Shown here one piece after another: positions 54,493 to 62,671 of a stretch of DNA of 64,000 nucleotides. The position numbers and the translations under genes are program-made. The notes below the pieces were generated by a model. The model was not told the DNA's origin. It made no database searches and was given only the letters and a program-made list of their open reading frames with translations. The stretch is taken from the NCBI RefSeq assembly GCF_030816725.1, contig NZ_JAUSYG010000001.1, positions 4,092,001-4,156,000 on the forward strand. Direction: 5' to 3'. The stretch is from Pseudarthrobacter defluvii. GTDB lineage: Bacteria; Actinomycetota; Actinomycetes; Actinomycetales; Micrococcaceae. The stretch's first letter is position 1. Each line of letters opens with the position of its first letter.

Positions 54493-54942
54493 TTAGGCGT
54501 CTTCCCGGTTGGGGTTTTCCAGCCGGAAAAAATTGGATTGGGCGCCGTCGCTGCGCTGTTCCTGGTAGATGAAATTCAGTTTCCGGGAGTCGAAGGTGCG
54601 GAACCATTCCTCCCAGCTGACGTGGCGGAGCTTGTCGTCCTTGCCGCCGAAGTCAATCCGCAGCACGCCGAGATGGTCGCCGTGCTCCGTGCCTTCCACC
54701 GTGGCAGGCACGCCGTCGCGCTCCTCAGCCCACTCCTTGATGACTTCGTGGTGGGTGGTGGCCAGGCTGCGGCCTTCGCGTTCCGGCTCGTCCTCGGTGG
54801 AGGTGACTTCCTGTGAGTACTTCAGGGATTTTGCGGAGTCCGGTCCGTGGCGGATCTTCCCGCCCTCGGGGCCGGCCCCGAGGTCTTGTTTGTCGCCGTC
54901 TCCCTCCGCCTCGCGGTCCTTCCTGCCTTTGTCTTCTGCCAC
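54493..54942 (-). CDS. Conserved hydrophilic stress-type protein
   Basis: A 149-residue protein. The first 60 residues are charged and disordered (Lys/Glu/Asp/Gly). The second half is conserved in a family I know from actinobacteria only as hypothetical. It includes HHEVIKEWAEERDGVPATVEGTEHG, LGVLRIDFGG, HVSWEEWFRTFD and FIYQEQRSDGAQSNFFRLE. No catalytic motif. ATG 54942 is preceded by GGAGGGAGGAAG. A palindrome of the TAAGC-N2-GCTTA type lies 27 bases upstream. Likely first gene of the operon running through 53126. Confidence 0.78.
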   Translation of the reverse strand: MAEDKGRKDREAEGDGDKQDLGAGPEGGKIRHGPDSAKSLKYSQEVTSTEDEPEREGRSLATTHHEVIKEWAEERDGVPATVEGTEHGDHLGVLRIDFGGKDDKLRHVSWEEWFRTFDSRKLNFIYQEQRSDGAQSNFFRLENPNREDA

Positions 54943-54968
54943 CGCGTCTTCCTCCCTCCGGCTAACTA

Positions 54969-54982
54969 GTAAGTCTACTTAC
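54969..54982. promoter_or_regulatory. Palindrome GTAAGTCTACTTAC upstream of the stress-type operon
   Basis: A near-palindrome (12 of 14) of the same architecture as those at 4446, 17070 and 60943, with TAAGT-CT-ACTTA. It sits 27 bases before the start codon at 54942. Confidence 0.45.
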
Positions 54983-55128
54983 CATGGAGCCTCTGAATCC
55001 TGCCCCCTGTCAAGGGGAGGGAAGGCAGTCTGCGGATCGCCTGCGGGCAGGTGGCTGTAGTCTGCGGGGCGACCGAAAGCTTCCGCCAAGGGTTGAGGTT
55101 GCCGGTTGCAGGTGCCGGTTGCGGCAGG

Positions 55129-55950
55129 TTATCGGAGGGGCCGGACCACCGCGTAGTAGCCGGGCACCCGGTCCTGTCCCGGGACACCGGTGGCCGGGTT
55201 GGTTTCGATGGCTACGTGCCCGTCCTCCAGGAGTTCCCAGGCCGACGCCGGAAACGCCCGTTCACGCTCTTCGGGCCCAAAGTGCCCCGGCATCGGAAGT
55301 CCGCGGATGGCAAGCTCCAGCGGCGCCGGAATGCCGCGGGTGGTGGCTCCGAGGTGGGACACGTACTCCACCGGGTTTCCCTGGAAATTGGTTTCGGCCA
55401 TGAAAACAGTGCCGCGGCGGCCTGCAAGGTGCCGCAGGTTCTCGACGAGTGCTGTTTGGTGGTCCGGGTCGAGGACATGCAGCACGCCGCGGATGAAAAC
55501 GTTGGCACCGTCCACGCCGGCGCCGATGGAGTCGGCCAGGGCTGATCCGGCACCGTCCGCCGTCATGTCCCGTGCTTCAAAAGATGTATTGCTGTTTCCT
55601 GCCGACTCGGCCCGCGCCCGGGCAACAGCGTGCCGCGAGACATCCACGCCAATGACGTTGGGAAAGACCGCGGCGAGTGCCCGGGTGAAACTGCCGTGGC
55701 CGCAGCCGGTGTCCACCACGGGAAGTGCGGGGTCAAGGTGGCGCAGGAGGCTGTCCGTGTAGCCATGGAACTCGTGGTCGCTGCCCGAGTCCCACAGGAC
55801 CTCGCCGCCCGGTCCGGTGGCCCTGATGCCGGCCCAGTAGGTGTCCCATGCCTTGTGCCGGTCCTTCGGGGCGTTCCGCGAGAGCCTGACGAGTTTGGGG
55901 ATCATCAGGTACTTCTGCCAGGCGGAGGATGATGATTTTGTTGGGGGCAC
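55129..55950 (-). CDS. SAM-dependent class I methyltransferase
   Basis: A 273-residue methyltransferase. Motif I is LPVVDTGCGHGSFTRAL (about residue 80), with the acidic loop GVDVSRHAVARARA; the post-I motif is NTSFEARDMT. The last part (MAETNFQGNPVEYVSHLGATTRGIP) may form the substrate lid. It has a basic N-terminus but no membrane segment. The target (small molecule or lipid) is unknown. ATG 55950 has no clear ribosome site. It is divergent from the histidine kinase gene by 181 bases and separated from the stress operon by a 146-base gap in which I see nothing. Confidence 0.88.
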   Translation of the reverse strand: MPPTKSSSSAWQKYLMIPKLVRLSRNAPKDRHKAWDTYWAGIRATGPGGEVLWDSGSDHEFHGYTDSLLRHLDPALPVVDTGCGHGSFTRALAAVFPNVIGVDVSRHAVARARAESAGNSNTSFEARDMTADGAGSALADSIGAGVDGANVFIRGVLHVLDPDHQTALVENLRHLAGRRGTVFMAETNFQGNPVEYVSHLGATTRGIPAPLELAIRGLPMPGHFGPEERERAFPASAWELLEDGHVAIETNPATGVPGQDRVPGYYAVVRPLR

Positions 55951-56131
55951 GGCTCAAATATATGTTCCCTCCCTGGCAGCCACGGCACCTTGGCCCACAT
56001 TTCGGCGCGCCACGCCCGGCGCTGTCCGAACAGAGGACGGGAAGGGGGAGGTGGAACGAGGTCCCCCGGTGGTAGACCTGCGCCGCCGCCATCCCCCTAG
56101 AATGTACTCAACTGGGAGGGAAGGGAGCACT

Positions 56132-57787
56132 GTGACGGCCGTGCCGAGTGACGTCCCCCTGCCCCGCACCGCCGTCGTGGCTGATCCAGACGCCGGCCGG
56201 CTGGCCACCAACGCCCAGGCACTGCGCGATGCCGGGTACAGCGTCTTCGAAGCAACCAACGCCGAGGGCCTTGCTGCCGTGCTCCGCGCCACCGAACCGT
56301 CCGTCGTCGTCGCCGACGCCGTCCTGTCCACAGCACTGCCGAATGTCCCGTCCGCGGCCCCCGTCCTGGTGATGGTCGACCTGGACGACCCGCAGGAGAT
56401 CGCCGCGGCCAACCCGCCAGGCATCCACGACTGCATCACCAAGCCCCCGGCCCCGCGGGAGCTGGTCCACCGCGCCTCAGTCCTCATTGAGCAGGTGTCC
56501 CGGCGCCGTGCCTCCCGCGAGGATGCAGAGGGGCTCCGCGGGCAGTTGCGCGAAGTTTCTGCCGCAGTACGCGCCACCAACGACCCTCAGGAAATCGCCA
56601 CCCACGTTGTCAACGGGTTCGGCCGGACCTTCAGGGCGGACCACGTGGTCCTGGCTACCTTCGAGGACCACCGCGTCCCTGTGATCACTGCCGCTTGGCG
56701 CCGGCCAGGCCTGGCAGAGCTGCCCCACGATGCCCTTCCCGGCGAGGATGAGGCCCGGGCCGCGGCGGACGCGCTCTGGGCCGGGACGGAGACGCTCTCC
56801 GCCGAGGGAAACGATGCCGGGCCCGGGCCCGACGAAAAGCCTGTGGCCGCCGTCGCCGGCGCCGCCTCCACCTTGGCGGTCCCCATCGGTGAAGGAAACT
56901 CCTCCCTGGGCATCATCTGGATCGCCATGATGGACCGGCCCCGCACCTGGTCCAGTGCTGAACTGGGGCTGATCCAGCACGTGGCCGGCAACGCCGCCTA
57001 CGGCCTGATCCAGAGCCACCTGATCAGCAGCCAGCAGCAGGTGGTGAAGCAACTGCGGGAACTCGACAAAGCCAAAACGGACTTCCTGGCCACGGTGAAC
57101 CACGAGCTGCGTACGCCCCTGACCTCGATCATGGCGTACCTGGACATGATCCAGGAAAGCACCGAGCACCCGGTGTCCAGGGAAGTCCACCAGATGCTGG
57201 ACATCGTGGTCCGCAATACCGAGCGGCTGCGGACCCTCATCGAGGATATGCTCAGCGTCTCGCGAGGCGGGCTGGACAGCATGGAGATGCACTTGGCGCC
57301 GGTGCGCCTGGGGCAGACCCTGGACCTGGTGGCCGCGGCGCTTCGGCCGCTGGCCACGCTGCAGAACGTCACCATCGATGTGGACCCGGTGCCGGAGGAC
57401 CCCGAAATCCTTGCCGATGAGGTGCAGCTGCAGCAGGTGTTCACCAACCTCGTGTCCAACGCCATCAAGTTCACGCCCAAAGGCGGACGGATCGAGGTGG
57501 GCAGCGAAGCCCACGCCGCGGAGGACGGCTCCAAATGGGCCACCGTGCGCATCGCCGACACTGGCATCGGCATTTCGAGCGATGAAATCAACCACGTGTT
57601 CACCCGCTTCTACCGGGCCTCCAACGCCATGAACGGCGCCATTCCGGGGACAGGGCTTGGCCTTGCGATCTCCAAGGACATCGTGGACCGCCACGGCGGG
57701 CGGATCGACGTCCACTCCACCCTGGGTGCAGGCACCACGGTTACCGTCAGCCTGCCGCTCGGAACTGACCGCGTGCAGGCCAACTAG
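56132..57787 (+). CDS. Hybrid sensor histidine kinase (REC-like, GAF, HisKA, HATPase)
   Basis: A soluble 551-residue kinase. The N-terminal receiver-like domain (about 12-115) keeps VVADPD, VVVADAVL with the putative Asp and the TKP lysine. A GAF domain follows (about 140-305). HisKA has FLATVNHELRTPLTSI with the phospho-His (about 330). The catalytic domain carries NLVSNAIKFTP, DTGIGIS and GTGLGLAISKDIVDRHGG, all boxes intact. GTG 56132 follows AAGGGAG; the frame upstream overlaps the divergent methyltransferase and is not used. It is followed after 19 bases by a GGDEF-EAL gene. No separate response regulator gene is present. Confidence 0.93.
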   Translation: MTAVPSDVPLPRTAVVADPDAGRLATNAQALRDAGYSVFEATNAEGLAAVLRATEPSVVVADAVLSTALPNVPSAAPVLVMVDLDDPQEIAAANPPGIHDCITKPPAPRELVHRASVLIEQVSRRRASREDAEGLRGQLREVSAAVRATNDPQEIATHVVNGFGRTFRADHVVLATFEDHRVPVITAAWRRPGLAELPHDALPGEDEARAAADALWAGTETLSAEGNDAGPGPDEKPVAAVAGAASTLAVPIGEGNSSLGIIWIAMMDRPRTWSSAELGLIQHVAGNAAYGLIQSHLISSQQQVVKQLRELDKAKTDFLATVNHELRTPLTSIMAYLDMIQESTEHPVSREVHQMLDIVVRNTERLRTLIEDMLSVSRGGLDSMEMHLAPVRLGQTLDLVAAALRPLATLQNVTIDVDPVPEDPEILADEVQLQQVFTNLVSNAIKFTPKGGRIEVGSEAHAAEDGSKWATVRIADTGIGISSDEINHVFTRFYRASNAMNGAIPGTGLGLAISKDIVDRHGGRIDVHSTLGAGTTVTVSLPLGTDRVQAN

Positions 57788-57806
57788 GCGCCGAAGGAGG
57801 ACTGCC

Positions 57807-59357
57807 ATGTTTGCCGACGACGACCCCCGGCTTTCCCAGCTGCTGGAAGGCATTGTCCGGCTTGCCTCCGGCGACCTCACCTCACGCATCGAGGTGTCAC
57901 CGGCCCGCGATGAGCTGGACGCGATCATCATGGGCACCAATCTGCTGGCAGAGGACCTGCAGGTCATTTATGAAGAACTCGAGCAGCGGGTCCAGGTCCG
58001 GACCCAACTCCTGCACGAGGCACACCTCGAAATGCAGAAGATGGCCATGCAGGACCCGTTGACAGGCCTGGCCAACCGCTCGGCGCTGATCGAGGCCCTT
58101 CGCGCCGCCCTGGCAGCACGTGCCGGGGCGGACCGTGAACCGGCGGGGGAAGGTCCGGCCATCCTGCTCATGGACCTGGACGCGTTCAAGTCCATCAACG
58201 ACAGCATGGGGCACACGGCCGGAGACCAGGTGCTGGTGACTGTAGGTGAAAGGCTGCGGAACGCCGTCAGGCTGACCGACGTGGTTGCCCGCCTGGGCGG
58301 GGACGAGTTCGCGATCGTCATGCCCTCGGCGTCGGCGGACCAGGCTGCCCTCGTGGCCCACCGGATCCTGGCGTCGCTCAATGAGCCCATCGAGCTTCCC
58401 GGCCGCAGTGTCCGCTGCGGTGCCAGCATCGGGCTCAGTGTGGGCAGCGAAGGCCAGAGCCCGGAGGACATGCTGATGGAGGCCGACGTCGCCATGTACG
58501 CCTCCAAGGCTGAGGGGCAGAACAGGCTGCACCGGTTCGAGCCGGCGCTGCTGCTGATGCGGCGGCTCCGGAGCCAGCTCGTGGACGACCTGAGGGCTGC
58601 CATCAAGAGTGACGCCCTGACTCTGCACTACCAGCCGGTGGTGGAGCTTGCCACCGGACGGATCGAAGGGGTGGAGGCGCTGGTCCGGTGGAACCACCCC
58701 ACGCGCGGTTTCATCATGCCTGATGAGTTCATCCCCCTGGCCGAGGAAGCAGGGCTGATCTCCGAACTGGGCCTCTGGGTGCTCCGGACCGCGGTGAAGC
58801 AGCTTCGGGCCTGGACCGACGCGTCCCTGGTGGACAGCAGTTTTTCGGTGCGAATCAACATCTCCGCCACCGACCTGCAGAGCCTGCAGTTCATTGAGGA
58901 CGTGCGCAACACGCTCCAGGAGACGGGGGTCAGGCCGGAGCAGGTGGTCCTGGAACTGACGGAAGTGGCCATCGTCAAAGGCAACGAGTTGGACCGGTAT
59001 TCGCTGGGCGGGCTCCGCGGGCTGGGCGTGGGGATCGAGATTGACGACTTCGGTACCGGCTACTCCTCCATCAGCTACCTCCGCCGGCTGCCGGTGGACC
59101 GGGTCAAGGTGGACCGGTCGCTGATCACCGGGCTTGAGAGCGACCCAAGCCAGCCGGCCCTGGTGGCGGCGGTCCTGCAACTGGTCCGGGCCTGCGGGCT
59201 GGAAGCGGTGTGGGAAGGCGTTGAGACGGCGGAGCAGGCGGAGATCCTGCGGGACCTGGGCTGCCGCAGCGCCCAGGGCTACTACTTCAGCCGGCCCGTT
59301 CCACCGGAGCAGATTCCGGAACTGCTCGCTGACCAGCAGGAAAGCGCTAACCCGTAG
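57807..59357 (+). CDS. GGDEF-EAL cyclic di-GMP protein
   Basis: A 516-residue protein. A short HAMP-like helical segment (about 5-75) precedes GGDEF (about 85-245, with intact ARLGGDEFAIV) and EAL (about 260-505). In the EAL domain EALVRW, NISATDL, ELTE, DDFGTGYSS, KVDRSL, EGVETAEQ and QGYYFSRP are all present, so both synthesis and hydrolysis of c-di-GMP are possible. It lacks a membrane anchor. ATG 57807 follows GAAGGAGG, an excellent ribosome site, 19 bases after the histidine kinase stop. The neighbours suggest control by that kinase. Confidence 0.95.
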   Translation: MFADDDPRLSQLLEGIVRLASGDLTSRIEVSPARDELDAIIMGTNLLAEDLQVIYEELEQRVQVRTQLLHEAHLEMQKMAMQDPLTGLANRSALIEALRAALAARAGADREPAGEGPAILLMDLDAFKSINDSMGHTAGDQVLVTVGERLRNAVRLTDVVARLGGDEFAIVMPSASADQAALVAHRILASLNEPIELPGRSVRCGASIGLSVGSEGQSPEDMLMEADVAMYASKAEGQNRLHRFEPALLLMRRLRSQLVDDLRAAIKSDALTLHYQPVVELATGRIEGVEALVRWNHPTRGFIMPDEFIPLAEEAGLISELGLWVLRTAVKQLRAWTDASLVDSSFSVRINISATDLQSLQFIEDVRNTLQETGVRPEQVVLELTEVAIVKGNELDRYSLGGLRGLGVGIEIDDFGTGYSSISYLRRLPVDRVKVDRSLITGLESDPSQPALVAAVLQLVRACGLEAVWEGVETAEQAEILRDLGCRSAQGYYFSRPVPPEQIPELLADQQESANP

Positions 59358-59529
59358 CGAAAAAAACTACTGCGCTTTTGGAGCCGCCGTTATACGATCA
59401 GCGTGCGGTGTCCGGTTTTTCGCCGCCGCGGAATTCAGGTCTTTCGGCACCGTACTTTTATAAGGCGTTTGGAAATTTGAACATTATTGGGCCATCGGGT
59501 CATTACTTCGTCAACTGGGGGCGTTGCTA

Positions 59530-60591
59530 ATGTCGGTTCGGGTACAGGCATGGGGAATCATCGCTGCCGTCCTGGCGGATACGGATCCTGCGGGAGCCGC
59601 CGTCCGGCAGCGGCTGAGCAACAGCCTCGACGAGAATCCCGGCGTGCCGGAGCGGGCGTTGCTGGAGTATCTGCTGGAAACCCGGCGGAGCGATGCCAAT
59701 ACGGTGGAAACGCTGGAAACGGCCAGGGAGATGCGCCTCACGCCGCCCGCGCTGCCGCCGCAGTTCGCAGAGCAGCTGGACGCCATCCGGAGCATGTCCC
59801 GGATCAGCGCCTTGCTCGAAAACCGGATGCTCATGACCGCGTTCCAGCCCATCTACGGGCTGGGGGGAAAAACCGTGGTGGGTGCAGAAGCGCTGTCCCG
59901 CTTCGTCAGCGACGACGGGGCGGCGGCCGAGCTGTGGTTCGCTGAGGCCGCGGCCGTGGGGCTTGGAGCAAACCTTGAGTTTTCCGCGCTCGGGTCCGCC
60001 GCAGCGGCCGCCCGCGCCCTGCCAGAGAACCTTTATGTTTCCCTGAACATTTCGCCCACATCCTGCCTTGACCCGCGGCTGCCGGAACTGTTCGAGCACA
60101 TTGAGCTTCCCATCGACAGGGTGGTGCTGGAATTGACTGCGGATGTTCCGGAAGAGGAATACCTGCAGTTTATTTCCGCAATCAATCCGCTCCGGGAAGA
60201 GGGGCTGCGGATCGCGGTCGATGACACCCATTCCGGCGCCGGGGCCCTCAGCCGCATGATCCACCTGCGGCCCGATTTCCTCAAGGTGGGCCGCAACGTC
60301 ATCGCGGACGTGGACAAGGACGGACTGCAGCACGCCCTTGCGGCCTGCCTGGTGGACTTCACTGACAAGATCGGCGTTACCTTGGTGGCCGAAGGCATTG
60401 AAACAGTGGGAGAACTGAAGGCGCTGACCGAACTGGGCATCAGCGCCGGCCAGGGTTACCTGCTGGGCCGGCCTTCCGTCCGGCCCCAGGACTGGGCCAG
60501 CTGGAACACGCGCCTGGACCTGGACGGCCTCGAGCGCCAGCTGGCCGGCCGGGGCGAGCTGCGGAGCCGGCAGGGCAAAACAGCTTCCTGA
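59530..60591 (+). CDS. EAL-domain protein, probably degenerate
   Basis: A 353-residue protein with an N-terminal helical region of about 90 residues and an EAL domain after it. GAEALSRF and NISPTSC are kept. LELTAD replaces the expected ELTE, DDTHSGAGA replaces DDFGTGYSS, and KVGR replaces KVD. EGIET and QGYLLGRP remain. Loss of the loop and metal-associated residues suggests weak or no hydrolysis, more likely a binding or sensing role. ATG 59530 has only a weak ribosome site; TTG 59524 is possible. A 172-base AT-richer gap with TATAAG at 59459 separates it from the GGDEF-EAL gene, so it may have its own promoter. Confidence 0.85.
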   Translation: MSVRVQAWGIIAAVLADTDPAGAAVRQRLSNSLDENPGVPERALLEYLLETRRSDANTVETLETAREMRLTPPALPPQFAEQLDAIRSMSRISALLENRMLMTAFQPIYGLGGKTVVGAEALSRFVSDDGAAAELWFAEAAAVGLGANLEFSALGSAAAAARALPENLYVSLNISPTSCLDPRLPELFEHIELPIDRVVLELTADVPEEEYLQFISAINPLREEGLRIAVDDTHSGAGALSRMIHLRPDFLKVGRNVIADVDKDGLQHALAACLVDFTDKIGVTLVAEGIETVGELKALTELGISAGQGYLLGRPSVRPQDWASWNTRLDLDGLERQLAGRGELRSRQGKTAS

Positions 60592-60611
60592 AACTTGCCG
60601 TGGGGCAGCGG

Positions 60612-60634
60612 GCGGCGGGCTGCATACCCGCCGC
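60612..60634. terminator. Hairpin between the EAL gene and the convergent small gene
   Basis: Arms GCGGCGGG and CCCGCCGC with a 7-base loop lie 20 bases past the EAL stop and 17 bases past the minus-strand gene's stop. Suitable for both strands. Confidence 0.6.
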
Positions 60635-60651
60635 ACCGCAAACTCCCGACG

Positions 60652-60888
60652 CTATTCGGAGTGGCCCTGGTCCCTGCTCATCTGGTCTTCGGCCGGCGGC
60701 GTCTCCCCCGGAGGCACTCCTCCGCCCGGTTCCAGTCCGGTCACGTTGCCCTCGGCAGGATCCGGGTTGGGCGACCCGCCCGATTCCGCACTGCGCTGCT
60801 CCGCCAGGTGCGGCTGTGCCGCACCAACGTCGTCCTTCCCGGGACGGTCGGGGTTGGCAGGGTCATTTTCCGGATGGTAAGTGCTCAT
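60652..60888 (-). CDS. Small hydrophilic protein
   Basis: A 78-residue Pro/Gly/Asp/Glu/Ser-rich protein beginning MSTYHPENDPANPDRPGKDD. It has no hydrophobic segment and is predicted disordered. No family recognised. ATG 60888 is preceded by AGGAAGG. It is divergent from the small gene at 61024, and a TAAGC palindrome (60943) lies between them, which suggests shared regulation. Confidence 0.65.
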   Translation of the reverse strand: MSTYHPENDPANPDRPGKDDVGAAQPHLAEQRSAESGGSPNPDPAEGNVTGLEPGGGVPPGETPPAEDQMSRDQGHSE

Positions 60889-60942
60889 GCTGCCTTTCCT
60901 TCCTCTCCGGCTGCGGTTCGGTTCCCCAGCACTGGACTAATT

Positions 60943-60956
60943 GTAAGCATGCTGAT
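60943..60956. promoter_or_regulatory. Palindrome GTAAGCATGCTGAT between divergent small stress-type genes
   Basis: Core TAAGC-AT-GCTGA is one base from a perfect palindrome. Together with its flank (AATTCTGG) it matches the site at 17070 (TAAGCATGCTTAGCATTCTGG). Confidence 0.55.
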
Positions 60957-61023
60957 AATTCTGGAGGAGTAGGGCCGGGACGCCGCTGGGGCGCCGGCAC
61001 GCGACGTCGGAAGGAGCAGTCAC

Positions 61024-61395
61024 ATGGGAATCGGCGACAGCATCGGCAAGGCAGCAGAAAACGCCATGGAGGACCTGGCCGGGACATCCAAGCCGACGGA
61101 GAAAACGGGGGTCCCGGACCCCGCGGACCCCAATGACGACGTTGAAGTCCACTCGTCCCTGAGCGAAGGGTCAAACGCGATGGAGGCGGAGAAGCAAAAG
61201 GCTCCCGGCCTCAAGACCGGGGCTGCGCCGGCCCCCGTGTCCAACAGTCCCTTGGGCGGAGACGTGGATGAGACGGACAACGACACGGCGCACAACGACG
61301 ACCGGGCGCGGAACGGCGCGGATCAGAATGGCGGTACGGACGACGGCGGCCTGGCCGGCGACGCGACGGCACCCACCGACACAGACCGGGGCTAG
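61024..61395 (+). CDS. Small hydrophilic protein, CsbD-like N-terminus
   Basis: A 123-residue protein. The beginning MGIGDSIGKAAENAMEDLAG is reminiscent of the CsbD-family amphipathic helix, but the rest is Asp/Asn/Gly/Thr-rich and disordered (DETDNDTAHNDDRARNGADQ). No membrane segment. ATG 61024 follows GGAAGGAG. The palindrome upstream and the CsbD-like start point to a stress-induced protein; the CsbD relationship is tentative. Its stop is one base from that of the convergent glycerophosphodiesterase gene. Confidence 0.65.
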   Translation: MGIGDSIGKAAENAMEDLAGTSKPTEKTGVPDPADPNDDVEVHSSLSEGSNAMEAEKQKAPGLKTGAAPAPVSNSPLGGDVDETDNDTAHNDDRARNGADQNGGTDDGGLAGDATAPTDTDRG

Positions 61396-61396
61396 G

Positions 61397-62236
61397 TCAG
61401 CCCGAAGTCCAGGAGGCTGGGTCTTCTGAGCCGGGCGCATGCCGCCACTGGCCGCGCGACTGCAGCACGTCACGGAGCAGGTCCGCCCGGTCCGTGACGA
61501 TGCCGTCCACGCCAAGGTGGAGGAGCCGGTGCATCTCCGCCACCTCGTTGATGGTCCATACGTGCACCACAAGGTCCAGGTCGTGCGCCCGGCGGATGAA
61601 GCCGGCGGTGACTACAGGTACCCGTCCATAACGGACGGGTACCTGTAGTGCGTGCACGTCCCGGAGGACGCGGCGCATGAGCCGCCGGAACACCGCGCGT
61701 GGAAGTACCGGGCCCAGCAGGGTGAAAAGGGCGTTCGAGGCCACTCCGGCGGACGAAGCCACCGGTTGGCTGAGCAGCTTCAGCACCGCCCGCCGTCGGC
61801 GGTCCGAAAAACTGGTTACCAGCACGCGGTGGTGCGCCTGGTGCCGCTCGATCGCGTCCGCGGTGGCGCGGACCGAACCCCAGTCCTTGACGTCCAGGTT
61901 CAGGCGGGCATCGGGAAGCTCGGTGACCAGCTCGTCGAAAGTCGGGATGGGCTCGCGGCCGCTGATCCGTGCCTTTGCCACCTCCGCGGCGGGCAGTTCC
62001 GCCACCCGGCCGTTGCCGTCTGTGACCCGGTCCAGGGTTTCATCATGGAAGAGCAGCAGCACGCCGTCGGACGTGGTGTGGACGTCCGTTTCGAGGTACC
62101 GGTAGCCGAGCTCGATACCGGCGCGGAACGCGGCCATGGAGTTTTCCAGCCCCTCGGCTGAGAAACCGCGGTGGGCCATGGCGATGGGAAGCTGCCGCCC
62201 GGCGTCGTCCGGGTGCTCGAAGAAGGGCAGGGTCAC
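61397..62236 (-). CDS. Glycerophosphodiester phosphodiesterase
   Basis: Hydrolyses glycerophosphodiesters to glycerol 3-P and an alcohol. The 279-residue GDPD has MAHRGFSAEGLENSMAAF (His/Arg/Glu of the catalytic set), YLETDVHTTSDGVLLLFHDETLDRV and LNLDVKDW, with VHVWTINEVAEMHRLLHLGVDGIVTD at the end. There is no signal peptide, so a cytosolic role is likely. It starts at GTG 62236 with no ribosome site; TACTCT ends 6 bases upstream, so it may be leaderless. It contains a perfect 16-base-arm hairpin at 61612-61648. Confidence 0.95.
   Translation of the reverse strand: MTLPFFEHPDDAGRQLPIAMAHRGFSAEGLENSMAAFRAGIELGYRYLETDVHTTSDGVLLLFHDETLDRVTDGNGRVAELPAAEVAKARISGREPIPTFDELVTELPDARLNLDVKDWGSVRATADAIERHQAHHRVLVTSFSDRRRRAVLKLLSQPVASSAGVASNALFTLLGPVLPRAVFRRLMRRVLRDVHALQVPVRYGRVPVVTAGFIRRAHDLDLVVHVWTINEVAEMHRLLHLGVDGIVTDRADLLRDVLQSRGQWRHAPGSEDPASWTSG
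61612..61648. repeat. Perfect inverted repeat inside the GDPD gene
   Basis: CTACAGGTACCCGTCC and GGACGGGTACCTGTAG are exact reverse complements around a 5-base loop (ATAAC). The region encodes LQVPVRYGRVPVV. A perfect stem of 16 base pairs in coding DNA is unusual. Confidence 0.85.
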
Positions 62237-62264
62237 ACTGCGAGAGTACCGGAGGCGCGAGGCC

Positions 62265-62549
62265 TTAGCTCAGCCCGGCAGTTTCGTCAGCACAGGCGGT
62301 TTCTCCGCAGGCAACGATATCCACACCGTCACCGCAGTGCAGCAGGGTCCGCCCGCGGCCGCCGTCGAGGTGGACCCAGACCGCGGCATGGTCGGGTGTG
62401 ATGGCGTCCACCACACCGCTTGCCTCAAAGCCGGGTGCGAAAAGGACCCGCACGTGGTCGCCCTGGCGCAGCTGCTTCCAGTGCGGTGCAGGCGTTGCTC
62501 TGCGCAGCGGCGCATCGGCTGCGTGCTGCCTGGCGCTTCTTGCCATCAT
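62265..62549 (-). CDS. Small hypothetical protein
   Basis: A 94-residue protein of unknown family. The first 30 residues are basic and Ala-rich. The second half (QLRQGDHVRVLFAPGFEASGVVDAITPDHAAVWVHLDGGRGRTLLHCGDGVDI) looks like a small SH3-like beta barrel, of the kind that binds nucleic acid or ligand, from the pattern alone. Two adjacent ATG codons (62549, 62546) follow GAGGGGG. It sits 28 bases upstream of the GDPD gene on the same strand; the GDPD promoter candidate overlaps the gap. Confidence 0.6.
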   Translation of the reverse strand: MMARSARQHAADAPLRRATPAPHWKQLRQGDHVRVLFAPGFEASGVVDAITPDHAAVWVHLDGGRGRTLLHCGDGVDIVACGETACADETAGLS

Positions 62550-62671
62550 TGCCCCCTCTGAGCCGGCGGGAGGTGCCGGCTCTCCAGGCTTCACGCTACG
62601 GAGGGAAGGTAAACGCCAGGTGATCGGAAGCTGTGAAAATGGTGGTGGCGGCGGGACCCGGGACGCCGGTT

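Noticed and set aside
59358..59529. c-di-GMP riboswitch before the EAL gene.
   Set aside because: The AT-richer gap has no GEMM core (GCACAGGGCAAACC-like) or matching stems.
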